Both the position numbers and the translations under genes were made by a program. A stretch of DNA of 64,000 bases from Paenibacillus_E sp040812395. GTDB taxonomy: Bacteria > Bacillota > Bacilli > Paenibacillales > NBRC-103111. Below the pieces are notes generated by a model, which ran no database searches, was not told where the DNA came from, and was given only the letters and a program-made list of their open reading frames with translations. Where the stretch lies: positions 186,001-250,000 of the forward strand of contig NZ_JBFNXH010000006.1 of assembly GCF_040812395.1 (NCBI RefSeq), given 5' to 3'. Below are positions 25,873 through 32,999 of this stretch, in pieces. How positions within the stretch are numbered: position 1 is the stretch's first letter; every line of letters starts with the position of its first letter.

Positions 25873-26235
25873 CTATTTCCGACGACTTACTCCTGTAGTA
25901 CCTAACCCCGAAGCAATAAAATGTTCATCGTACGAATAGCTCACGTACTCTTCCAGCGGCTTGCCTTCTAGTAAATGCTCACGGACAAGCCGCCTGCCAA
26001 GTTCCGGGGTCATTTGCCGATACCATGTCCCTTCAGGATAAACCGTCACAACGCATGCATCCTCGCAACGCCCATTACAACGCGTACGGGTTGTATGTAT
26101 CAAGTATTCGCTCCCTGCTTTAGCAATTTCCTCGCGGATGGCGATTGTTGTCTCATCGCCCAACTTGCGCAGGCAGGAGCCTCCATTACAAATGAACACG
26201 TGATGCCGAACTGTCGATAAATCCCAAGTCGTCAT
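25873..26235 (-). CDS. Thioredoxin-like [2Fe-2S] ferredoxin domain protein under B12 control
   Basis: The 120-residue product begins MTTWDLSTVRHHVFIC. It has the thioredoxin-like ferredoxin cysteine layout: Cys16 and Cys21 in CNGGSC, then Cys53, Cys57 and Cys61 in RCNGRCEDACV. Such proteins carry electrons; a similar small ferredoxin (CbiW) is encoded in Bacillus cobalamin operons, possibly serving reductive steps or ring contraction. The start at ATG 26235 is chosen for GGGAGGTG eight bases upstream. It lies directly behind a cobalamin riboswitch with no terminator between, so control is probably translational. The link to B12 metabolism is inferred from that riboswitch; no other cob/cbi biosynthetic gene is adjacent. 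Confidence 0.88.
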   Translation of the reverse strand: MTTWDLSTVRHHVFICNGGSCLRKLGDETTIAIREEIAKAGSEYLIHTTRTRCNGRCEDACVVTVYPEGTWYRQMTPELGRRLVREHLLEGKPLEEYVSYSYDEHFIASGLGTTGVSRRK

Positions 26236-26280
26236 AACAAGACACCTCCCTATCTCCCGTAGGTACATAAACTGTGTTTT

Positions 26281-26465
26281 GCAAATAGGCAGGTTTCCTG
26301 GCTTCAGTGTCTACATCATCAGCACCCTTCCCGATTCATGATGACAATCAGTGGTATCGCGCTGAGACTCTCCTGTTACAGTGGCGGGACCGCGCCGGCT
26401 TTCAACCGACTTCCCTTTTAACTGGCCGAACTCGCAGCAATGCGAATTCTTACAGCACCTATTGC
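26281..26465 (-). promoter_or_regulatory. Cobalamin riboswitch 3 (controls the ferredoxin-like gene)
   Basis: Read on the minus strand it has the core GCGGTCCCGCCACTGTAA and closing AGCCAGGAAACCTGCC. The closing stem is between 26458-26465 and 26281-26289. About 45 bases separate it from the ATG, with no terminator. The closing strand (26284-26294) is complementary in 10 of 11 positions to the Shine-Dalgarno region (26244-26254). Confidence 0.94.
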
Positions 26466-26505
26466 TCCAATCTAATCATACCTCAGTATATCTAGGGGAG
26501 CAAGA

Positions 26506-26539
26506 AAGAAGCCCCGACCCCTATGGGTTGGAGCTTCTT
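26506..26539 (-). terminator. Terminator of the sigma-G small gene
   Basis: A 15-base arm (26506-26520) pairs with 26525-26539 with one mismatch and a 4-base loop. On the minus strand it is followed by TCTTGC. It lies 14 bases after the stop of the 43-residue ORF. Confidence 0.75.
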
Positions 26540-26552
26540 GGCATTTCACGGC

Positions 26553-26684
26553 CTACACCGATGGACGATTCGATGGATGATGGCCTGGCTCTGTTGAATC
26601 CAAATTTTGTTGAATGCGAGAAGATTGCTTCGAATGATCAATTGTGCTTTGGGTTTTAGCGTCTATGCCTCTTTTTTTACTCAT
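26553..26684 (-). CDS. 43-residue hydrophilic protein, probable forespore gene
   Basis: A short ORF beginning MSKKRGIDAKTQSTIDHSKQ and ending in PSNRPSV. It is very hydrophilic, rich in Ser, Gln, His and Lys, without Cys or Trp, and has no membrane segment. An ideal AGGAGG lies eight bases before ATG 26684, a strong terminator follows the stop, and the upstream region carries a perfect sigma-G promoter (see 26723-26752). Size, composition and promoter resemble minor small acid-soluble spore proteins (SspN, SspO, SspP group), but the sequence does not match any I can recall. A forespore role is inferred from the promoter. Confidence 0.72.
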   Translation of the reverse strand: MSKKRGIDAKTQSTIDHSKQSSRIQQNLDSTEPGHHPSNRPSV

Positions 26685-26722
26685 TAGGGATTAGCCTCCT
26701 GTAAAAATATTGCCTGCTCATC

Positions 26723-26752
26723 TAGTATGGATGAACCCCAAGACCATTATGC
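26723..26752 (-). promoter_or_regulatory. Sigma-G-type promoter
   Basis: On the minus strand GCATA (26748-26752), exactly 18 bases, CATACTA (26723-26729). This fits the sigma-G consensus (GHATR, 18, CATNMTA) at every specified position. It is about 38 bases before the small-gene ATG. Confidence 0.8.
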
Positions 26753-26865
26753 TGTCTATATTTGGGAGCAAATCCGAGCCAACAATTACGAAATCCTGAG
26801 GCTGTGCCTCAGGCCTTATCTAGACCTATACGTCTAGGTATGGGGAGAGAATTGGGTATGTTGGG

Positions 26866-27430
26866 TATGGGGTTCCAAGCGCTGTTAAAGTCGTGTCCCT
26901 TGCATGGACAAGGTGGTGCGAACACGACATTAAGGACGCCATCGCATTTCCACCCACACCCATTCCCATGAACCCCTGTAAGATTCCGGGACATTTCACC
27001 TCCGCAAGATTCGCAAGAAAACCGAAGAGGTACTGCCGGGCCGCCAATCCCCCATGCACAGCGATATCGGCGGAACTACGATGCCTTATTCCACAGTAAC
27101 GCCCTTTTTCTCCCCCTGAAGAGGAACTAGGGTGCGTTAAATAAGCGGAACTGTGCCTACAACCCAACATTTCCTGCTCATAACGCACGGTATTTCCGCG
27201 AAATGTCCCTGCAACCGAAAACACCGCCTCTTAACGCACCTACGTTCCGCTAACCCGTGCGAATAGACGAGCAGATCGAGTCGGTATGGGGCGATGGGGC
27301 GATCCAAACCGCTGCGGCACTTCCGGATCTTCTACGTCCATCATCTCAAATGCTCGTACCACACGATGCGTGCGGAATCTCCGCTCTGCGAGCTCGTCAC
27401 ACAGACATACCTGACGACATCTGCTTTCTA
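26866..27430. repeat. Long non-coding repeat, copy 1
   Basis: This 565-base intergenic segment recurs in the same orientation at 52518-53160. Shared landmarks in order are: TATGGGGTTCCAA, CTGTTAAAGTCGTGT, GGACAAGGTGGTGCGAACAC, AGGTACTGCCGG, AACTACGATGCCTTATTCCA, AACTAGGGTGCGTTAAATAA, TTTCCTGCTCATAACGCACG, CGCGAAATGTCCCT, AACGCACCTACGTTCCGCT, GATCTTCTACCTCCATC (with a variant) and AAATGCTCGTACCACACGAT. Inverted GTGCGTTA (27132-27139) and TAACGCAC (27181-27188) could pair. ORFs through it are short and not conserved in frame between copies. Just before it are two perfect hairpins (26795-26813 and 26820-26837). The rest of the gap to 27497 holds only a terminator. Confidence 0.85.
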
Positions 27431-27470
27431 TGTAAATAAAGGCCTGTAAGGAATACTCCCTACAGGCCTT
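27431..27470 (-). terminator. Terminator of the 37-residue gene
   Basis: AAGGCCTGTA pairs with TACAGGCCTT (27439-27448, 27461-27470), followed on the minus strand by TATTTAC. It lies about 28 bases beyond the stop at 27498. Confidence 0.7.
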
Positions 27471-27497
27471 CGGTGGTGCCATTGCAACCATTACACG

Positions 27498-27611
27498 TTA
27501 GTGCTTGTTGTTCGGCAAATTACTTTCCGGACGCTTATCACCATGTGTTCTGCGATTCTTCTCGGCTTTCCTCTGCTTCTCGTGCAGCTTGCTAATGAAA
27601 TGGCTATCCAT
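27498..27611 (-). CDS. 37-residue DUF4023-like small protein
   Basis: A short basic, hydrophilic ORF beginning MDSHFISKLHEKQRKAEKNR and ending LPNNKH. The KLHEKQ...EKN...G.....LPN..H pattern resembles the DUF4023 family of tiny Bacillaceae proteins of unknown function, as far as I can recall it. AGGAGG lies nine bases before ATG 27611 and a hairpin terminator follows. It begins 46 bases after the stop of the 118-residue gene upstream, so the two may be co-transcribed. Confidence 0.7.
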   Translation of the reverse strand: MDSHFISKLHEKQRKAEKNRRTHGDKRPESNLPNNKH

Positions 27612-27657
27612 GAGCATTCGCCTCCTGAAGAAAGAATGGCACTGCCTTTATAGAATG

Positions 27658-28014
27658 TCACGCCAGCTCTAAATTTAAACGCATGGCAAGATTTAAAATA
27701 GTTCCTCTTGCTTCAGCATTCGTTTTTACTTGCTCATACAGCTCTTCAAACTGCTCTTTCTTCTGAATGAATTCAGGCTCGGTTTTGATCGCCGTTTGCG
27801 TCCAATTAATGAGGACGTTCTCCGCCTGGGTCAGCTCGTTGTAAGCCCGATGAAGGCCGACGCGCTCGACGATTTCTTCCATTTCCTCTTGGCTCACTTC
27901 TTTACCTTGCTCTTTCAACGCAGTGATCCGTTTATCCGCTTGATTGCTGATTTGCAGGAAATGTTCTCTGGCTGCCAAGTAATCGATTTGTGCTTTGGAG
28001 TGCTTCTTTTTCAT
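27658..28014 (-). CDS. YlbF/YmcA-like small helical protein
   Basis: The 118-residue product is almost entirely alpha-helical and charged (KKKHSKAQIDYLAAREHFLQ at the start; EEMEEIVERVGLHRAYNELTQ in the middle). Its length and layout recall the YlbF/YmcA family, whose members act in RNA processing and development in Bacillus. The family resemblance is by eye and tentative. ATG 28014 is preferred over ATG 28020 and GTG 28023 because AAGG then lies eight bases upstream. It is divergent from asnB. Confidence 0.55.
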   Translation of the reverse strand: MKKKHSKAQIDYLAAREHFLQISNQADKRITALKEQGKEVSQEEMEEIVERVGLHRAYNELTQAENVLINWTQTAIKTEPEFIQKKEQFEELYEQVKTNAEARGTILNLAMRLNLELA

Positions 28015-28188
28015 CGTCATCACCTTCGTTAATTAATATGTAATAATTGGATTCATTGTAACAGTCCTGCACGTAAATTACAAAGACCTCTGAAGTAGGC
28101 GCTGTCGCCAAAGCAGGACAGACATTTTATAACCCGTGGATGCATACCCTTTATCATCATGCTCTCTTAAGGAAAGGGATGAACATCT

Positions 28189-30033
28189 ATGTGCGGAATA
28201 ACGGGGTGGATAGATTGGCGGAAAGACTTGACCGGGTACCCGTCCATTCTAGAGAATATGACAGAAACGCTGAATCTGCGCGGCCCGGATGCTTCCGGCA
28301 CCTGGATCTCGCAGCATTGCGCGCTAGGCCATCGGCGCCTTAGCGTGATGGACCCGGAGAACGGCGCCCAGCCAATGATCCGGAAACAAGGTGATTATAC
28401 GTATACGATCGTATATAATGGTGAGCTCTACAACGCCCCCGAGCTGAAAAAAGAGCTTGAACAGCGCGGTCACCACTTCCGTACTACGTGTGATACGGAG
28501 GTCCTGCTTGTTGCTTTTATTGAATGGGGCCGATCTTGCGTAGATCGGTTAAACGGCATTTTCGCATTTGCGGCATGGAATGATCAGGAGCAGTCCCTCT
28601 ATTTGGTCAGAGATCGACTCGGCGTAAAGCCGCTTTTTTATTCTCATCAGAATGGTGTTCTTCTATTCGGATCTGAGCCAAAAGCCATACTTGCCCACCC
28701 TGACTTTAAAGCTGAGGTTGGCGCGGAGGGGTTGGCGGAAATCTTCGCGGTAGGTCCGGCGCGTACGCCAGGGCACGGCATTTATCGGGGCATGTCCGAG
28801 CTCAAGCCAGGACAGTGCGCTGTATTTGACCGTAACGGCTTATCTATCCGCACGTACTGGAAATTAGAAAGCAAGCCGCATCCGGACGATGTCGATGCTA
28901 CAGCCTTACGCGTACAGGAGCTGCTGCAGGATACTGCCAAAAGGCAGCTAATCTCCGATGTTCCGATCTGTACCCTGCTTTCTGGAGGCTTGGACTCCAG
29001 CGCTCTGACGTCCTTAGCAGCAAGCCATTACAAGGAGAAGGGCCAAGGCGAGCTTCATACGTTTTCCATTGACTATGTCGACAACGACAAATATTTCAAA
29101 GCCAATGCCTTCCAGCCTAACGCAGATGCGCCCTGGATCAAACGAATGACCGAACACTTGGGTACCGTTCATCACTATATTGAATTCGACACACCCGAGC
29201 TAGTAGAGTCGCTTAAAGCGGCAGTCTTTGCCCGCGATTCGCCGGGGATGGCGGATGTAGACGGATCCCTGTATTTGTTTTGCCGTGAAATCAAAAAGGA
29301 AGCGACCGTGGCGATCTCCGGCGAAGCGGCCGATGAAATATTCGGCGGATATCCGTGGTTCCATCGCGAGGATGCGCTGGAGGCCAACACGTTCCCCTGG
29401 TCGCTTAAAATGAACAACCGGGTTGACATCCTTGCGCCCGATCTCATCGATTGGATTAAGCCTTTCGATTACGTCAGCAAGCGGTATCAGCAAGCGCTTA
29501 GCGAGGTACCGCGGCTAGCTGGGGAAACGCAGCAGCAAAATCGGATGCGCGAGATGTCCTATTTGAACATCACCCGCTTCATGCCGACTCTGCTCGACCG
29601 CAAAGACCGCATGAGCATGGCAGTCGGCCTGGAAGTCCGCGTTCCCTTCTGCGATCATCGGCTTGTCGAATATGTATGGAATATCCCTTGGGAAATCAAG
29701 ACATCCGGGGATCGGGAAAAAGGGATTCTGCGCAAAGCACTCAAAGGCGTGCTCCCTGACGATGTCCTCACACGAAAAAAGAGTCCCTACCCGAAAACCC
29801 ACAATCCCAATTATTTAGCTGCGGTTAGAAAATGGGTGCTGGAGATCCTGGACGACTCCAGTTCACCGCTCCTCCCCTTCATCGATGTGAACAAAATTCG
29901 CGCGTTAGCCTCCTCGGAAGATGCCGATGTCAATATTCCTTGGTTTGGCCAGCTTATGTCGGGTCCACAACTCTTCGCTTATCTGGCTCAAGTAGATACC
30001 TGGCTGCGCACGTACAAGATATCCATCCGCTAA
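28189..30033 (+). CDS. asnB: Asparagine synthase (glutamine-hydrolysing), AsnB/AsnO type
   Basis: Makes asparagine from aspartate, ATP and glutamine, or a related amidation. The 614-residue product has an N-terminal class II glutaminase domain whose nucleophile is Cys2 (MCGITGW), with LRGPDASG and YNGELYN. The C-terminal synthetase domain has the PP-loop LLSGGLDSS and GEAADEIFGGYPWFH. The length equals that of Bacillus subtilis AsnO, the sporulation-linked paralogue, but which paralogue it is cannot be settled from sequence alone. ATG 28189 has AAGGAAAGGG upstream. GTCCTGC (28064-28070) and GCAGGAC (28113-28119) form an inverted repeat in its upstream region. A two-way terminator follows. Confidence 0.92.
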   Translation: MCGITGWIDWRKDLTGYPSILENMTETLNLRGPDASGTWISQHCALGHRRLSVMDPENGAQPMIRKQGDYTYTIVYNGELYNAPELKKELEQRGHHFRTTCDTEVLLVAFIEWGRSCVDRLNGIFAFAAWNDQEQSLYLVRDRLGVKPLFYSHQNGVLLFGSEPKAILAHPDFKAEVGAEGLAEIFAVGPARTPGHGIYRGMSELKPGQCAVFDRNGLSIRTYWKLESKPHPDDVDATALRVQELLQDTAKRQLISDVPICTLLSGGLDSSALTSLAASHYKEKGQGELHTFSIDYVDNDKYFKANAFQPNADAPWIKRMTEHLGTVHHYIEFDTPELVESLKAAVFARDSPGMADVDGSLYLFCREIKKEATVAISGEAADEIFGGYPWFHREDALEANTFPWSLKMNNRVDILAPDLIDWIKPFDYVSKRYQQALSEVPRLAGETQQQNRMREMSYLNITRFMPTLLDRKDRMSMAVGLEVRVPFCDHRLVEYVWNIPWEIKTSGDREKGILRKALKGVLPDDVLTRKKSPYPKTHNPNYLAAVRKWVLEILDDSSSPLLPFIDVNKIRALASSEDADVNIPWFGQLMSGPQLFAYLAQVDTWLRTYKISIR

Positions 30034-30035
30034 TC

Positions 30036-30075
30036 AAAAAACCTGCTATCCCTTACACGGAAGCAGGTTTCTTCG
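30036..30075. terminator. Bidirectional terminator between asnB and rdgB
   Basis: AAACCTGCT (30039-30047) pairs with AGCAGGTTT (30062-30070). T-rich stretches follow on both strands, serving the convergent asnB and rph-rdgB units. Confidence 0.8.
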
Positions 30076-30077
30076 TT

Positions 30078-30728
30078 TTATTCAGCTGTTACATTCGGCA
30101 GCAAGTCCAAGAATTTACGCAAAGCCTTTGCGCGGTGACTCATCTCGTTTTTCTCTTCAACTGTCATTTCCGCCATCGTCTTCGCTAAACCAGGAATGTA
30201 GAATAACGGATCGTAGCCGAATCCGCCATCGCCTCTAGGTTCGCTTAGAATAAAACCGTCACAGCGATCCTCCGCTTCGATAATCTCATTTGCGACAGGA
30301 TCGATTAACGTTAATGCACAAACAAAAGCAGCTTCGCTTAACAGCTTGGGATGCCCCTCATGTGCAGGCAGCTCTGCCGAAATAGCCCGCTCGCCTAACG
30401 CTTGCAGCAGCTTGGCATTATTGTCGCTGTCGGTAGCATCCTCACCTGCATAGCGAGCGGAATATACGCCCGGCGCGCCGTCAAGCGCGGCAACGCACAG
30501 CCCCGAATCATCAGCCAGCACGGGGACATGCAGATGTTTGGAAATGATCTGCGCTTTGATGCGCGCATTCTCGGCAAAGGTAGACCCGCTCTCGACGATT
30601 TCGGGGAGATCGGAATAATCGGCCAAGCTTCTGACTTTGTAACCTTTAGGCCCGAATAGCTTCGCAAACTCACGGACTTTGCCCTCATTGCGTGTAGCGA
30701 TAACGACAAAATTACTCTGCAGCTGCAT
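30078..30728 (-). CDS. rdgB: XTP/dITP diphosphatase (RdgB/HAM1)
   Basis: House-cleaning enzyme hydrolysing non-canonical purine nucleoside triphosphates such as dITP and XTP. The 216-residue product has the N-terminal ATRNEGKVREF motif, ADDSGLCVAALDGAPGVYSARYAG in the middle, and GDGGFGYDPLFYIP and SHRAKALRKF toward the end, all family signatures. The start at ATG 30728 has GAGGTG upstream; it lies inside the rph end (17-base overlap), so translation is coupled to rph, as in Bacillus rph-ysnA. Confidence 0.96.
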   Translation of the reverse strand: MQLQSNFVVIATRNEGKVREFAKLFGPKGYKVRSLADYSDLPEIVESGSTFAENARIKAQIISKHLHVPVLADDSGLCVAALDGAPGVYSARYAGEDATDSDNNAKLLQALGERAISAELPAHEGHPKLLSEAAFVCALTLIDPVANEIIEAEDRCDGFILSEPRGDGGFGYDPLFYIPGLAKTMAEMTVEEKNEMSHRAKALRKFLDLLPNVTAE

Positions 30729-31473
30729 GTTCCACACCTCGGATACGGGCACTTATCGGCCCGAGCACCTTGCGCTGCTCTTCAATCATCGAATGGATAC
30801 CGGTCTCGGCCAGAGCAAGCAGTTCATCCAGCTCCTTGCGGGAAAATGGCGCATCCTCGCCGGTTCCTTGAATCTCAACAAATTGGCCCGAGCCTGTCAT
30901 AACAACGTTCATATCGACCTTAGCCTGGGAATCCTCTTCATAGTTAAGATCCAACCGGGATTCTTTGCCAATGACACCTACGCTGACTGAAGCGAGAAAG
31001 TCATTGATCGGAAACACCTTCAAATTTTTGTCCGTCGCCAATTTATTGATCGCAAACGCCATCGCTACGAAAGCTCCGGTAATCGAGGTCGTACGAGTCC
31101 CCCCATCAGCTTGGATGACATCGCAATCCAGTGTAACCGACCTTTCGCCCAACGCTTCCAGATTGACCACAGAGCGAAGCGCTCGTCCAATGAGACGTTG
31201 AATCTCCATAGTCCGTCCGCCCAGCTTCCCTTTGGCAGCTTCACGTTGATTCCTAACCTGCGTTGCGCGCGGCAGCATGGAATACTCCGCTGTCACCCAC
31301 CCTTTGCCTTGGCCCTTCATAAAAGGCGGAACACGATCCTCAATGGTAGCTGTGCATATAACTTTGGTATCTCCGACCTCAATAAGCACCGAGCCTTCCG
31401 CATGTTTAATATAATGTGGGGTGATTTTCATAGGTCGCAGATCTTGATTCGTTCTTCCATTGATTCTCGCCAT
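30712..31473 (-). CDS. rph: Ribonuclease PH
   Basis: Phosphate-dependent exoribonuclease that trims tRNA 3' ends. The 253-residue product begins ARINGRTNQDLRPMKI and contains GKGWVTAEYSMLPRAT, RTMEIQRLIGRALRSV and DCDVIQADGGTRTTSITGA, with phosphate-binding arginines in the RTTSITGA region. The start at ATG 31473 is chosen because AGGAGGAGAAT precedes it; 29 additional in-frame codons upstream lack a ribosome site and do not resemble the family. Confidence 0.97.
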   Translation of the reverse strand: MARINGRTNQDLRPMKITPHYIKHAEGSVLIEVGDTKVICTATIEDRVPPFMKGQGKGWVTAEYSMLPRATQVRNQREAAKGKLGGRTMEIQRLIGRALRSVVNLEALGERSVTLDCDVIQADGGTRTTSITGAFVAMAFAINKLATDKNLKVFPINDFLASVSVGVIGKESRLDLNYEEDSQAKVDMNVVMTGSGQFVEIQGTGEDAPFSRKELDELLALAETGIHSMIEEQRKVLGPISARIRGVEHAAAE

Positions 31474-31708
31474 TCTGTTATTCTCCTCCTGTACTTGTCT
31501 TCCATATGGACATTGTAATGCAGTGCAGGGCTTTTGTAAAAAAATAGGTTTCATCCACAAAACTCATCTATATTTTTTTCCAAATTCGGGGTAAAAACCT
31601 ATTTATTTTTGTTTATGTAAGGCCGCGTAAAAAAGAACCGGAAACCTAATACTAATTTATCTAAACATCAACCGCAAGTTAGCTTTAGCCCTCATCATGT
31701 TGAACAGG

Positions 31709-32989
31709 TCATTCGTTCTTCCTGATCAACAAATTACTTCGATCTTCCTTGATTATGATGTCCACCTGTTCACTAACCTTTTTCCACTGTTCCTGCGCCG
31801 GAACTTCAGAATCTACAGCTTCTCTGATTTTGTCGTTCCAATAATTGATTACTTTACTGTCAAGCGGCGTGGGTGTATATGTGTTCATATTGCGCAGCTC
31901 CGTACGCACGAGATCCTCCGGGTTCTGGCCATCCAGATACGAATCACTTTGCCCGTCTTTGACGACTCTCATCATACCCTTGATATATTCGAGAGCCATC
32001 TGTTTATTGGCACTTCGTTTGTTAATAGCGGCAACAGCGCCGCCATTGTTGCCATTGATCTTGAGCGGCAGCATCGTGGCACGCCATTTGCCACTCTGTA
32101 AAGGCACCCAATCCTTCAACTTATCGGGACCCCATGCCCCCATAACGAACATAACCAGTTTGCCGCTTCGCATCGCCTCCTGAGCGGTCTTATCCCAAAT
32201 TTTTGCTCCAAAGAATAAATCCGCATTCTTCACTTCTCTTGCAACTTGAAGCGCCTCGACAAAGTGCTGACCATCGCGGTTAAATCTCAATTCACTGTCA
32301 AAGAGGCTAGTGCCCAAAGAAGCTATGTCAATTGGATCCGTATCATTCTGGAAAATATAGATTCCGTTCTGTCGTAGCTTTTTGGCCATTCCCAGCCACT
32401 TGTCTGGCGTGCTCATATACTCAGCAACGGATTCGGGATCGGATAAAAATCCGTTATCGGCAAGCACATCTGCCCTGTAGAAGGTCAGGGCTCCCCCAAG
32501 CCCGCATGGAATCGCGATCAAACGTTTTCCGTCCCAGCTCGACAGGGTAGGGATGAGGTTGCTTGGAATCTCCGCTGTCAACATAGCAGGATGATACTTG
32601 GGCTGATCAAGATTTTCAAATACATCCAATCCATTAAAATTATCAATCTGAGCGATGTCAAGCAGTACGATGTCTGGTTGTTGGTCTGCTTGTTGGTCTG
32701 ATATGAATGCTTCCGTATATTGTTTGACAATATTGTTATAATCAAACTGCTTGACTATCACATTAATCTCCGGATGATTATTCAAAAAAAACTTTGTAGA
32801 GTCGGTCATGTCATAATATGACCACACCACTAGACGCTTATTGTTACTATCTGATTGCAATTGATTCTGTGTCTCCTTCTTATCAGGAAACACCCGCTCT
32901 GCACGCTGTAGACCTGGGACATTATTGGCACAGCCGGTTATATTCACAATCAAACCGCACAGTAAGACATACTTCATAAGTCCTCGCAT
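31709..32989 (-). CDS. Substrate-binding lipoprotein paired with a diguanylate cyclase
   Basis: A 426-residue extracellular solute-binding protein of the maltose-binding-like (family 1) type. It has a lipoprotein signal with lipobox ITGC at about residue 20 and the LVVWSYYDMTD first strand. A FVMGAWGPDKLKDWV segment and C-terminal INKRSANKQMALEYIKGM are typical of sugar-binding proteins. The start at ATG 32989 follows AGGAGG and lies 10 bases after the diguanylate cyclase stop, so the two are one operon. No permease or ATPase gene is adjacent. It may therefore serve as an extracellular sensor for the cyclase rather than a transporter part, though that is inference. Confidence 0.88.
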   Translation of the reverse strand: MRGLMKYVLLCGLIVNITGCANNVPGLQRAERVFPDKKETQNQLQSDSNNKRLVVWSYYDMTDSTKFFLNNHPEINVIVKQFDYNNIVKQYTEAFISDQQADQQPDIVLLDIAQIDNFNGLDVFENLDQPKYHPAMLTAEIPSNLIPTLSSWDGKRLIAIPCGLGGALTFYRADVLADNGFLSDPESVAEYMSTPDKWLGMAKKLRQNGIYIFQNDTDPIDIASLGTSLFDSELRFNRDGQHFVEALQVAREVKNADLFFGAKIWDKTAQEAMRSGKLVMFVMGAWGPDKLKDWVPLQSGKWRATMLPLKINGNNGGAVAAINKRSANKQMALEYIKGMMRVVKDGQSDSYLDGQNPEDLVRTELRNMNTYTPTPLDSKVINYWNDKIREAVDSEVPAQEQWKKVSEQVDIIIKEDRSNLLIRKNE

Positions 32990-32999
32990 CCAATTCCTC

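Noticed and set aside
26826..27224. 132-codon minus-strand reading frame (and others) inside repeat copy 1
   Set aside because: The frame is not kept in copy 2, there is no ribosome site, and similar fragments such as VVFAPPCP appear in a different frame in each copy. Treated as a non-coding repeat.
26866..27430. Known large RNA classes (OLE, GOLLD, ROOL)
   Set aside because: The size is similar, but I could not recognise any of their conserved motifs, and the element is repeated, which is unusual for them.
28064..28165. Sigma-E promoter before asnB
   Set aside because: CATACCCT resembles a sigma-E -10 box with two mismatches, and no -35 lies at a proper distance.
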